Positions 10,771 to 20,772 of a stretch of 64,000 nucleotides of DNA are shown one piece after another. A model generated the notes under the pieces. That model made no database searches. It worked only from the letters and a program-made list of their open reading frames with translations, and was not told the origin of the DNA. The stretch lies in assembly GCF_033115175.1 (NCBI RefSeq), contig NC_084836.1:67480797-67544796 (forward strand), in the 5' to 3' direction. The translations under genes were made by a program, and so were the position numbers. How positions within the stretch are numbered: position 1 is the stretch's first letter; each line of letters starts with the position of its first letter. Origin of the DNA: Lepus europaeus (taxonomy: Eukaryota > Chordata > Mammalia > Lagomorpha > Leporidae).

Positions 10771-10934
10771 GACCAGGAGAAGCACCTGGCTCCTGCCATC
10801 GGAACAGCGCGGTGCGCCGGCCGCAGCACACCTACCGCGGCGGCCATTGGAGGGTGAACCAACGGCAAAGGAAGAACTTTCTCTCTGTCTCTCTCTCACT
10901 GTCCACTCTGCCTGTCAAAAAAAAAAAAAAAAAG
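10771..10934 (+). mobile_element. CSINE 3' fragment
   Basis: 3' half of the subtype ending CCACTCTGCCTGTC plus A tail, without the tRNA-like head. It abuts an inverted CSINE at 10935. Confidence 0.85.
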
Positions 10935-11225
10935 TTTATTTATTTGAAAGGCAGAGTTATAGAGCCAGAGACAGAGACAGTAAGGGATTTTCTATCCACT
11001 AGTTCACTCCTCAAATGGCTGCAACAGCTGGGGCTGGGCCAGGCCAAATCCAGGAGCCTGGAACTCCATCTGGGTCTCCCATGTGGGTAGCAGGGTCCCA
11101 AAAGCTTGGGCCAACTTCTGATTTTCCAGGTGCATAGGGAGCTGGATAGGAAGTAGAGTAGCTGAGACCTGAGTTGGTGCCCATATGGGGTGCTGGCGTC
11201 AGGCAGCAGCTTAACCCACTGCAAG
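10935..11225 (-). mobile_element. CSINE, diverged
   Basis: Minus-orientation copy starting TTTATTTATTTGAAAGG and reaching a degraded head near 11225. With the preceding plus fragment it forms an inverted pair inside the ERV. Confidence 0.85.
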
Positions 11226-11425
11226 TAGCCCATTTTTCCAAGCAACTAGATTTAAGCAAGCTGACTTTAGGCCAACCCATGAAGTTCAAAGTCCACACCA
11301 GATGCCAGGTGCTCTAGAGGTTAAAGGACACCAGTGACTAATAGGAGATGACTTACTGAGCTTCAGGCTCTTCTTTTTGAAGTCCTCAATCCAGCTGCTC
11401 TCCTGACATTTGAAGTTACTTAAAA

Positions 11426-11769
11426 GGGCTGGCACTGTGGTGCAGTGGGTGAAGCCACCAGCTGCAGGGCCGGCATCCAGTGCTGGCCTTGGGCATTGGT
11501 TCGAGTCATGGCTCCTCCACTTCTGATCCAGCTCCCTGCTAATGCCTGGGAAGGCAGAAGATGGCCCCTGCACCCATATGGGGGACTCGGTTGAAGCTCC
11601 TGGCTCCTAACTTCGGATCAGCCCAGCTCTGGCCATTGCAGCCATTTGGGGAGTGAACTGGCAGATAGAAGTGCTCTCTCTCTCCCTCTCTGTTTGTGTG
11701 GGTGTGGCTGTCTACCACTGCCTCTCTGAAACTCTGCCTTTCAAATAATTAAGTAAATCTTAAAAAAAA
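11426..11769 (+). mobile_element. CSINE inserted in ERV pol
   Basis: Plus-orientation, nearly full-length copy from GGGCTGGCACTGTGG to an A-rich tail. It separates the RT and RNase H portions of the retroviral remnant. Confidence 0.9.
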
Positions 11770-13106
11770 TTAGCTCACTTTTATATAGAGACCAGAGGAC
11801 AAGTCTGTGCCAGCAGGCCTCATCCATGAGCTGAATCTCTGGAGAACGCAGGTGTTGAATGGTTCACCGACTGCAGCTGCAGTGGGTTCATGAGGGAAGG
11901 AGTTAGAAAGGCAGGACTTGCCCTACTCGATGATGGCAGCTCAGGCATCGCCGTCTAACACTTCCACTCGAAAGGCTGAACCTATTGCATCAACCAGATG
12001 CTTACATCAGGAAAAGGCTAAAGTTCCTATGTACAGACCCCACATATGCTTTCCTTGTGTTACACGCACACGCACACGCGCCTATTTGGAAAGAAGGAGG
12101 CCCAGTGACAACAGAGGACTCCCCCTAACCATGGGGAAGAGATTTCAGCTCTCCTCCAGGGAACGCTGGAGCCCCTGGAAGTGACTGTGCCCACTGCAGG
12201 AGACAAAATATCCGTACAGCCACACAGCCAAGGGAATACACTAACAGGAAGCAGAGAAGGCTGCTACCCAGAGGTTTTGGATGCCTCCAAGATCTCAGTC
12301 TATAAAGACAACTAGCGATTCCCCCCTGTGCAATGCCTAAAGATCATAGGGTCATCCTCCCAGTGAAAAATGATGAAGGAAACCTCTTCTTCCACCTTGG
12401 AAGATTAACTCTAATGCAGGCAGTTTCGCAGGTGTTTGGAGGGAAAGGACTACATAATGTTACAAGGGAAGTAACTCAGTCCTGGGTGCTTTGTTTACAA
12501 AATAACCTAGAGAGCAGACCACCCGCCTTACTCAGTCCCATCTAAAGGAGAGGAAACAGAAGACTTTACTAACACGCTCACAGCAAATGGGCAGGGATAT
12601 CTATTAGTCTTTATTGATACTTCCATGGGATGGCTAGAGGCTTTCCCCACTGGAACAGAAAAGGCACAAGAAGTGTCTAAAACCCTGCTAAAGGTGATCA
12701 TTCCTCAGCGTGGCCTCTCAAAGTCACTCTGAGGTGACAACAGACCCCCATCGCTTGTCACTTCCATGCTTCTTGGAGACTTTCAGGTCATCTCAGAACG
12801 GCCAACCATAGCCTGACAAGGACTCCAGCTAAGCTTTGCCGAGAGACCTCAGCGTCACGGCTGAAGTTATGGCCATTGCCCTCCGCAGTGAGGATGGCAC
12901 CCGTGGCTACTCTAAGGCTTGGCCCTCTTGAAGTGTTATATGGAAGACACTTTCTCACCTCTGAAATCCTCTTGATTCAGAGACTCAAGGCTAGGTGCAA
13001 GAGTCTCTGATAGAATATGGTGACAAAATCCTCCCAGTGCGGGATTTCAAAAGTTACTAACAGCTGACCTCCCATGAGGTTTAGTTTTGTTACCAACTTG
13101 GAAGGT

Positions 13107-13146
13107 GGGGCCAGCGCTGTGGTGTAGCAGATAAAGCTGCTGCCAT
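13107..13146 (+). mobile_element. CSINE 5' head fragment
   Basis: About 40 bases of tRNA-like CSINE head (GGGGCCAGCGCTGTGG onward) ending abruptly at the edge of unrelated AT-rich sequence, just past the ERV remnant. Confidence 0.7.
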
Positions 13147-13528
13147 TTTATTAGGAATAATTCCAAATGGGTTATGAAGAAAACTTATTCATTGAGTCTG
13201 ATGAATTTTCCAAAAACTCTTAATGAAACTATGTTCACCAATAAACAATAAAACATCAGCAGAACTATCATATACTGGGCAAAGAGTCAGGCTGATACCA
13301 AAAGCAACATGCAACATAAAAAAGATACAATAGAAAGGAAGACAATCTGCTGAGTATTAAAAAACCCATCTCACTATGAACTCTTTGTAACCAGCACAGA
13401 ACTAATTAGCTATCAAATCCAAACCACGCCAAGGTAAGTTTGGCTAATGGAAGCCAGGAGTCGATAATGGGGAAAAATAAGTTCTTCAGTGCAAGAGAGC
13501 TGAATACTGTTTTGGGAGCATTTCCCTG
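13147..13528. other. AT-rich intergenic sequence, nothing recognised
   Basis: An AT-rich stretch unlike its GC-rich surroundings, possibly an old repeat or retroviral 3' sequence, but I can assign no family. Confidence 0.35.
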
Positions 13529-13802
13529 GCTGGTACAAGCAGCATATGGGCGCCGGTTCAAGATCCAGCTGCTCTACTTCCGATCCAGCTCTCTGCTATG
13601 GCCTGGGAAAGCAGTAGAGGATGGCCTGAGAGCCTGGGCCCCTGCTACACAAGTGGGAGACCAGGAAGAAGCTCCTGGCTCCTGCCTGGTCCAGCCTTTG
13701 CCATTGCGGCCATTTGGAGAGTGAACCAGTGGATGGAAGAGTGATTCTCTCTCTCTCTCTCTCTCTCTCTAGCTCTGCCTTTCAAATAAATTTTTTAAAA
13801 AA
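13529..13802 (+). mobile_element. CSINE, 5' truncated
   Basis: Plus copy lacking the first part of the head, with a CT microsatellite (13747-13771) and AAATAAATTTTTTAAAA tail. It pairs with the inverted copy that follows. Confidence 0.88.
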
Positions 13803-13832
13803 TCAAAATCAATCAATCAATCAAGGTTTTTC

Positions 13833-14183
13833 TTTCTTTCTTTCTTTCTTTCTTTTTTTTTTTTTTTGGACAGGCAGAGTGGATAGTGAGAGAGAGAGAC
13901 AGAGAGAAAGGTCTTCCTTTTTGCCCTGGTTCACCCTCCAATGGCCGCTGCGGCCGGCGCATCTCGCTGATCCGAAGCCAGGAGCCAGGTGCTTCTCCTG
14001 GTCTCCCATGCGGGTGCAGGGCCCAAGCACTTGGGCCATCCTCCACTGCACTCCCTGGTCACAGCAGAGAGCTGGCCTGGAAGAGGGGCAACCGGGACAG
14101 AATCTGGTGCCCCGACCGGGACTAGAACCCGGGGTGCCGGCACCGCAAGGTGGAGGATTAGCCTGTTAAGCCACGGTGCCGGC
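13833..14183 (-). mobile_element. CSINE with expanded TTTC/T tail and target-site duplication
   Basis: Minus-orientation copy whose reversed tail has grown into (TTTC)n followed by a T run. Flanking direct repeats CAAGGTTTTTC (13822-13832 and 14184-14194) define the insertion. Confidence 0.9.
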
Positions 14184-14646
14184 CAAGGTTTTTCATTAAA
14201 GCAAGCAAAGAAACAAAAACAACGCTCAACACATCTAAAGCCAAACTCATGCTCTTGACCCACAAACCGTTCCTCAGTTGTCCTGGGTTTGGCAGAGCTC
14301 TCATCACTCCCCGAATCTCCCACTTACCCCCACTTTTTCCTCTTTGTTCACAAAGTGACTCAGTCCTGTTGGGTAACCCCTCCTTGTGGCTCCCCAAGTG
14401 GGCTTAGTTTTTTTTTTTTTTTTTTAATTTCTAAGCCCATCCTGATGATGTCTGTTATTGTCGCCTACCAGGACCGTGGGGATCTTTTCCCACACACTGC
14501 CTGGTGTTCAGGTACCGTCCACCCAAGCTGTTCTTTCTGACATGAAAACACAGCACAGAAATCCACTGCTCAGAAACCTTCAGACTCCAATGTCAAGTCC
14601 AAATCCTCGGTTTGGAAGCCACTACTTCTACAACCTCTATTTTTTA

Positions 14647-14676
14647 AAAAAGATTTATTTTATTTATTTGAAAGAG

Positions 14677-14730
<54 letters not shown>

Positions 14731-14999
14731 GCAGAGAGAAAGAGAGAGGTCTTCCATCTGCTGGGCCACTCCCCAATTGACTGCAACGGCTGGAGCTGCA
14801 CCGATCCGAAGCCAGGAGCTTCTTCCAGGTCTCCCACGTGGGTGCAGGGACCCAAGGACTTAGGCCATCTTTTGCTGCTTTCCCAGGCCACAGCAGAGAG
14901 CTGGATCGGAAGTGGAGCAGCTGAGACTCGAACCAGTGCCCATAGGGGATGTTGGCACTGCAGGCGGCGGCTTTACCTGCTACGCCACAGTGCTGGCCC
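14647..14999 (-). mobile_element. CSINE with long GA microsatellite
   Basis: Minus-orientation full-length copy. The purine tract has expanded to a GA-rich microsatellite of about 70 bases (14680-14750). Confidence 0.92.
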
Positions 15000-16591
15000 C
15001 TCTACCACCCCTATTATTACTTTATGAGAGCCACCCTCCCTGCCTGGTCAAATACGTTCTTTGAGGTCACACTTATGAACTTTTACTCATGACCAACCCC
15101 TCAGCTTCCTCTTCTTTTCTAACCACTTATTCTCTATATTTTGTCTGATTTTTTTTTTATTTAAAAAAATGTTAAAACAAAAGTGCGATATTCATTCCAT
15201 CAGCGTGACGGGATCCTTCTGCAATTTTGTTGTAGGAAGTGAAGTCCCTGATTTCAGAATGCTGATGGCCATCCATCAGCGAAACGATCAGTTCTCACAC
15301 ACTTTCAGTAGCTGCAGCCATTGCCTGGACTGACTGTCGAAATTCTGAATCCGTGGAGCGGTCACTTCAAAGGATTTGTTCTCTACTCGGTCCGAATGAT
15401 CTGCTGCTGGTGGTGTTCCTACAACGTAAGGACACTCAAGAGATCTGCAGCTGTCCGAGCTCACAGCTCTGCCGAGTTTCCACTGAAAATCTATAAGCCG
15501 GTGGGTGGGTGGGCATGGGCTCACCAGCCCCCTCTTTGGGAAGTGTCCAGGGCTCGCCTTATTCTCTATTTTTTATTATCAGGCTCTGGATGAAATTGAG
15601 TATCTACACATCCGGATCCCCAGGAGCGCACAGTCTGTGGTGAAAACAGACAAGTAAATCAGCACCGGCGCTATAAAGGAGAAGAGGGGTCAGGGCCAAA
15701 TGAGCACGGAGGAGAGACTTTGCCTGGAAGACCCACGGAAGGCTTCGTGGAGGAGTAGGCGTTTTCAGTGGAGGGGATTCAGGGGATGGCTTCTGGAGAG
15801 CACAGCGGATCTCTGAGTTCTGTGGCTGTTCCTCACGACCGTCTTAACACCTCGTTTAGTTCCTCTTGTAGTTCGAGCAGCTTTTTGCATACTATCTCTT
15901 GTCAGGACAGGGACCACGTCCACTGGTTCCCCTCTGCAAAATGTAGGTAGCAACACCGACTTCACAGGTTGCCAGGGCTCTGGGTGTTGGGAATTCTTCG
16001 TGTGACGTACGCAGCAGTCACTCAATGGTCGTTTTCCTGAAATGAATGAATGAGCGAAGTGCCTTGCTCAGTTCCTAGCTCACACTAAAGTACTCGGTTA
16101 TTTGGTGAATGAAAATTGTGCTATCCACAGCTGGAGCCCTCTGTCTTGGGAGGTCTCAGTGCGCAGGCCCAGAGAAAGGCAGTGGGGTGGGTTGGATATG
16201 GTGTGGGAGAGCGAACCAGGCAGACGAGGGCTCGCCAATCCAGCAGCAGGCAGGGGCATTCAGATGCAGCCAAGTTCAGTGGATGCATATTAATTTTTTG
16301 CATAATTCTCACAATGCTCCACAACCATCTCCCCTCCACAGGGAGACTTACCCAGATAGATTGGCTGTCCTGCTACAGGCCACTTAGCTGGATGATGGAA
16401 TCCAGGGGATTCCAACACAAAACATTCATGATGTAGAAAAACATCCAAAGGTTCACATAAAGCTAAATGCAGATTTGTTTGCTAAATGCTCAAATCATAT
16501 ACAGTTTCTAGAGCCAGAGAGAGGTTGTTTTAATGTACTAAGAGGAAAGGTTGCCTTGTGTTGGGGGTGAGGTAGGGATTATATTATTTAA
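15000..16591. other. Intergenic, nothing recognised
   Basis: About 1.6 kb without a repeat I can name or any frame with family similarity. Splice-like signals are no denser than chance. Confidence 0.4.
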
Positions 16592-16707
16592 TTTTTAAAG
16601 ATTTATTTGTTAATTCTAAAAGCAAAGCATGAGAGAGAGAGAGAGAGAGAATATCTTCCATCTACTGATCTACTGGTTCATTCCCCAAATGGCTGCAATA
16701 GCCAGGG
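16592..16707 (-). mobile_element. CSINE 3' fragment
   Basis: Minus-orientation partial copy: TTTAAAGATTTATTTG, GA repeat, then about 50 bases of body before it stops at GCAATAGCCAGGG. Confidence 0.75.
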
Positions 16708-17194
16708 AGGACCCTTTGTCCACTCAGTGTAGTAACCAAGCAAATAATGAAACCGAACCTGAGCATCAGCCCTAGAAACTTAATTCAGCTGTCAAAGAAT
16801 GGAGACATGGGAGCCTAACTTCTCAGATTGCTGACAGTTAAGGAGTCTTAGATACAAGAAGAGAAAGAATTAGAGTGTTACATGCTAAAGAATGGGAGGA
16901 GTATTAATTTTGGGGGAAGGTAGGTGGAGATGTCATGGAATAGGAGTGCATGGCTTCTTAAACTATTTTATGGACTCTTCTGGCTATTGGCAGGACAGCT
17001 GTCACCCATCACGGTGTGTCAGTCTGGGAATGAATTACCCTGAAGGCAGCCATGTTGGATCTGGCTGGTCCTGGCTGGTTTAGCCCCAGGAGGAGCTTCT
17101 GATCCCAAGGCATCTTGTTCTCAAAGAGAAACAATGTTAGGGAGGGGCAGAAGCTCAGCTGCACAGAGCAGGCAGTGCATAGCTAACAGTTTCT

Positions 17195-17700
17195 CAGCAC
17201 ATTAAGCATGGATCTACCCCATGACCCAGCCGTTCACTCCCAGGTGCATAGCCAGGAGAAAATGGAACCTATGTCCTTACAAAGATCCACACATGGAAAC
17301 AACCACCTGTCCAGCGACAGATGGCGGGATAAAGTGTAATTGATCTAAACAGTAACAAGTCAGCAATAACAGGGAATAAACTACTGACACAAGCAACCAT
17401 GGAAGAATCGCAAGACGAGGGAATCAGACATGCTCTCTCCAAAAGAAGAGCATTTACGGTGTGACTCCTCTTACAGAATATTTCAGAAGACACAAACTAA
17501 GCTAGTGACAAGCAGCAGGTTAGCGGCTTCCTGGGGTGGCAGAGAGGGAGGGAGGGACTGATGACAAAGGAACAGAAGGAGACTTTTGTGACTGATCTTT
17601 GTGACTGATGACATGGTCACTATCTTGATGATGCGGGATAAGGGAGCTAGCTGGGCTGGACGTCACAGACCACAGGCCCTGCCCCGGGTAATTCTATCCT
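17195..17700 (+). mobile_element. Old L1 (LINE-1) 3' end
   Basis: The order of blocks (CCCAGC-TTCACTCCCAGGTGCATAG, then GGAAACAACCACCTGTCC, then ACTGACACAAGCAACCATGG, then a CTTCCTGGGGTGGCAGAGAG block) follows the 3' region of mammalian L1M-type elements. It is heavily diverged, carries no ORF2 catalytic sequence and is inactive. Confidence 0.75.
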
Positions 17701-17789
17701 ACCTGTCTGTCAGAACATCCCCTTTTCCTAGGGTGCTTATTTTTATCCAGGACCTGAGGAAAAGTCTCCGTGTAAATAGGTATATTAAA

Positions 17790-18135
17790 GGGCAGGCGCT
17801 GTGGCATAGCAGGTAAAGCTGCCACCTGCAGTGCCAGCATCCCATATGGGCACTGGTTCGAGTCCCGGCTATTCCACTTCCAATCCAGCTCTCTGCTATG
17901 GCCTAGGAAAGCAGTGGAAGATGGTCCAGGTGCTTGGGCCTCTGCACCTGCATGGGAGACCCAGAAGAAGCTCCTGGCTCCTGGTTTTGGATCAGCACAG
18001 CTCTGGCCATTGAGGCCAACTGGGGAGTGAACCAGCAGATGGAAGACCTCCCTCTCTTTCTCTGCCTCTCCTTCTCTCTCTGCGTAACTCTGACTTTCAA
18101 GTAAGTAAATAAATCTTAAAAAAAAAAAAAAAAAA
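17790..18135 (+). mobile_element. CSINE, full length
   Basis: Plus copy from GGGCAGGCGCTGTGG to a 15-base A tail, little diverged from the 9577 copy and of the same subtype. Confidence 0.92.
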
Positions 18136-18899
18136 GGCTAAAGGAGGTGCTGAGCTGCCCCCTCAGCTTCCCTTCCCCCACCCCCTTCTCTCTCTGGCCC
18201 ACTCTTCAATTATGCCCACACGCACGTGTGCATGGTCTCACCTTTTAAACAAACACATCACTTCATACACCATCTATGTGCCTGTGCTTAGAACGCTTCT
18301 CTAGGTAACAGGCAAGGACCTGGAACGGGAATCCAGACCCACCTGCCCCCACATCACAGGTGGTGGTCAGGTCATATTTTCAGGGGTGTATATATAACTT
18401 ATCAGCCGGTGCACTTCAAACGCGCAGGCCCTGAGGACGCCAGGAAAGGCGCTTTCAGCAAAGGCCAGCCCCGTACCTAGCACTGGACGAGAAAACCCTG
18501 CGGGAGACCCCTTCCTCTGCCCACTCCATCCCAGGCCCGAGCTAGCCGCTAAGTTTCTAGAAAGGAGACCGGGCGTGGGTTGTAGCACTGGGAGCTCCCC
18601 AGGCCAGTCCCTCCTCGGCTGATTTGGGGGCGAGCTGCAGAGTTGAGGCCGGAGGTATTTTTATAGCCCAGGAAGAGGGGGTGGAACGCTCAGGAGGGGT
18701 GCGGGATGAGCTGGCAACCATCCAGGGGTTGGCAGGCGGCCGCAGGCTGCAGTCAGTCACAACACCAAGCCTTTGCCCTCTGGGTCACAGAATGGGGGCT
18801 CTCAGAGGTCCAGCTGTTTCCCATTGACTCCCATTTCCGTACCGTTTATGGTACCGCTCCCTCGTCCCCTTTTCCCACCAAAGCCGCGGTGCGCTCCTC
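18136..18899. other. SPRYD3 distal upstream region
   Basis: Unique sequence leading into the SPRYD3 CpG island. No exon or repeat recognised. Confidence 0.4.
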
Positions 18900-19407
18900 C
18901 TGGAACGGAATGTCCTTCCCAGAACGAACGAACGGTGAGGCAGGCGCACCTCCGGCTCCTCCGCGCGAAAAGCATCGTGTGTATTCCACAAGGCGAAGTG
19001 GGCTCAAAGGGAATAAAGATTTTGGTATCACATCGAGCGCGGAACCGAGCGCTCAAGAAGCACTCGCAACGTCCGCGCGAGCGTGGCCACCGCCCCGCCA
19101 CCGCCTCCCGGACGCCCAGAGCACCCGGCGCGACGTTCGCGCCGCCACGTCGCCTCCTCCCACCCTCCACACACCCGGGTTTACCAGGCGAGACCCAGCG
19201 CTAGGTACCCGGCTCACCGGGCCGCGCCCCACCCCCGGCCTGAGCCCTACGATTGGCTGCTGCAGGTGCTCGTCTTGCGAGGCCACTGCAGATTGGCTGA
19301 AGTCAGTGAGGGGGGCGGGCCTCGGGAGAGCGTAGGAAGGGCGGGGACCCGGATGTGTGTGGTGGCGGCGGCCGAAGAGCTTGTGTGCGGAGCTGAGAGG
19401 CCTATGG
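18900..19407 (+). promoter_or_regulatory. SPRYD3: SPRYD3 CpG-island promoter with twin inverted CCAAT boxes
   Basis: CpG-rich, TATA-less region ending at the SPRYD3 start codon. Two identical GATTGGCTG motifs (ATTGG at 19252-19256 and 19292-19296), exactly 40 bases apart, are inverted CCAAT boxes of the NF-Y type, 155 and 115 bases upstream of the ATG. A GGGGCGGG-type Sp1 box follows at about 19310. The CpG-rich zone continues into intron 1 to about 19,700. The transcription start probably lies between 19,300 and 19,400; this is inferred. Confidence 0.75.
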
Positions 19408-20772
19408 ATGAGGAGGACGCGGCGGCCCCGGTAGGCGGGGACCGGGGGGCGGGGTCCCGGAGGCCTCGGGTCTCCCCCCCGCCCCGAGTCCGAGGCAGGG
19501 GGCGGGGGTCCTGGGCGGGGGTTCCGGGATCAGGGGCGGGGCCTTGAGCTCTGGTCCCTGGGTGTCTTCCCACCTGCGGCGGCGCAGCCTTGGCTCGGTG
19601 CAGGGCCTGAGGAGACTGGCCGTAGTCACCGGGACGCCTGGGGGCCCCCCTTGTCCCCCCACCCACCCCGGGCTTGTCTGAATGACCGGGCCGGCCTAGC
19701 GCGGCTGTCAGTCGCCGGTGCCAGAGCTATGGCGTTCTGGGCCGCCCCCACCCACCTGGGCTGGAGTCCCGGCTGAGTGCCCAGGGTGGCAGAGGAGTCT
19801 CAGGGCTGCCCCACGGGTGCCTGCCCGTGGGCTACGTGGTGGCTTGTAGCTACTGCATTAGAGTCCTCATGCGCCTTGGGATAGAAACAATGCAGGCCAG
19901 CGGAAGCTTACGAAGCACCTACTGTGTGCAGGCTCTGGGTGGACCCCTTGTCCCAGCGTCTGGGGGAGTGAGGAGGGCAGAGTGCTTCACGTTTTTCTCA
20001 CGTTTGGCTGCCAGGATAAATGTCCGCATTCACTCCTGTGTTGGCGCCGCTGGTTGTGTGGACATGGGAATGGGTCATCCCGCTCCTGTCCGCCTGGCAT
20101 CTTAGTGCACGAGGCCATCTTAGGGGACGCCAACTGATTGGCCACTGCCGGCCTTGGTCCTGCTGGGATGGGTTCTCAGACTGCTTACCGTGGTCTGCAG
20201 GGCCTTGGCTCGGCTCCAGGCTCCTGTCTCATCTCATACACTTCTCCCTCCCATTCCTGACGGCGGGCTGCCCTGACCCTCTGTTCTTTTGACCTGTGCC
20301 CTGGCTGGCTGTCTTCCTGGAAGGCTCTTGCTTAGGCTTGTCACGCGCCTACCTCCTTTCCCACTCGGATGTCCCCTCTTCGGAGAGTCCAGCTTTGTAC
20401 TCTGTCCACTCCCTCCATGATCACAACACACTGGGTTTTGTTCCTCTGCTGTTCAGAATCATCATAACTGGTGTCTGTCTGTTGGGCCTCCCGCCCACAC
20501 GTACTAGAATGGAAGCCCCATGGGCATGAGAATCCCATTCATCTGTTGGCAGCTCTACTCGTAGCACCTGGTAGGAGCTCCCTGCGTGTTTTAGGAACAG
20601 AAGGATGAGGATGGGGATTGTTGAGGAGAACCTGAGCAGATGGCTTCAATTCCCGCACCAGATGAGCCACATTCTGGGTCAAGCAGGCCAAGTAAAGGCT
20701 TTGCTCAGACCCTGTTTCTCCCTTACTCTCTTCCTCGCCCGCCAGGTTTGTTCTCATGAACAAGATGGATGA
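19353..20772 (+). other. Upstream ORF overlapping the SPRYD3 start (spliced)
   Basis: ATGs at 19353 and 19404 share a frame different from SPRYD3. Read through exon 1 (to 19430) and exon 2 (from 20746), the frame closes at a TGA at 20770-20772, past the SPRYD3 ATG at 19408. It would encode 34 or 17 residues. Whether the mRNA starts far enough upstream to include the first ATG is unknown. The 19404 ATG lies 4 bases before the main ATG and would be in any transcript that includes it. Confidence 0.45.

Larger units (their letters stand above)
8150..13090 (+). mobile_element. Decayed class I endogenous retrovirus (gag-pol remnant)
   Basis: Plus-strand remnant of a gammaretrovirus-like provirus. 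Weak gag capsid-like sequence lies near 8330-8450. Pol begins around 9300 and covers the reverse transcriptase fingers (QDLR-type block near 9925), the palm with VDD at 10246-10254, the RT connection (10449-10754), RNase H-like sequence near 11840-11920, the integrase zinc-binding region (about 12375-12530), the integrase core (about 12585-12710) and an integrase C-terminal stretch near 12915-12960. Stops and frameshifts break every segment, so it cannot encode a functional enzyme. Three CSINE blocks interrupt it (9577-9908, 10771-11225, 11426-11769). I could not identify LTRs, a primer-binding site or env. Confidence 0.85.

Noticed and set aside
14680-14752. GA microsatellite as an independent regulatory element
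   Set aside because: It is the expanded purine tract internal to a CSINE and needs no other explanation.
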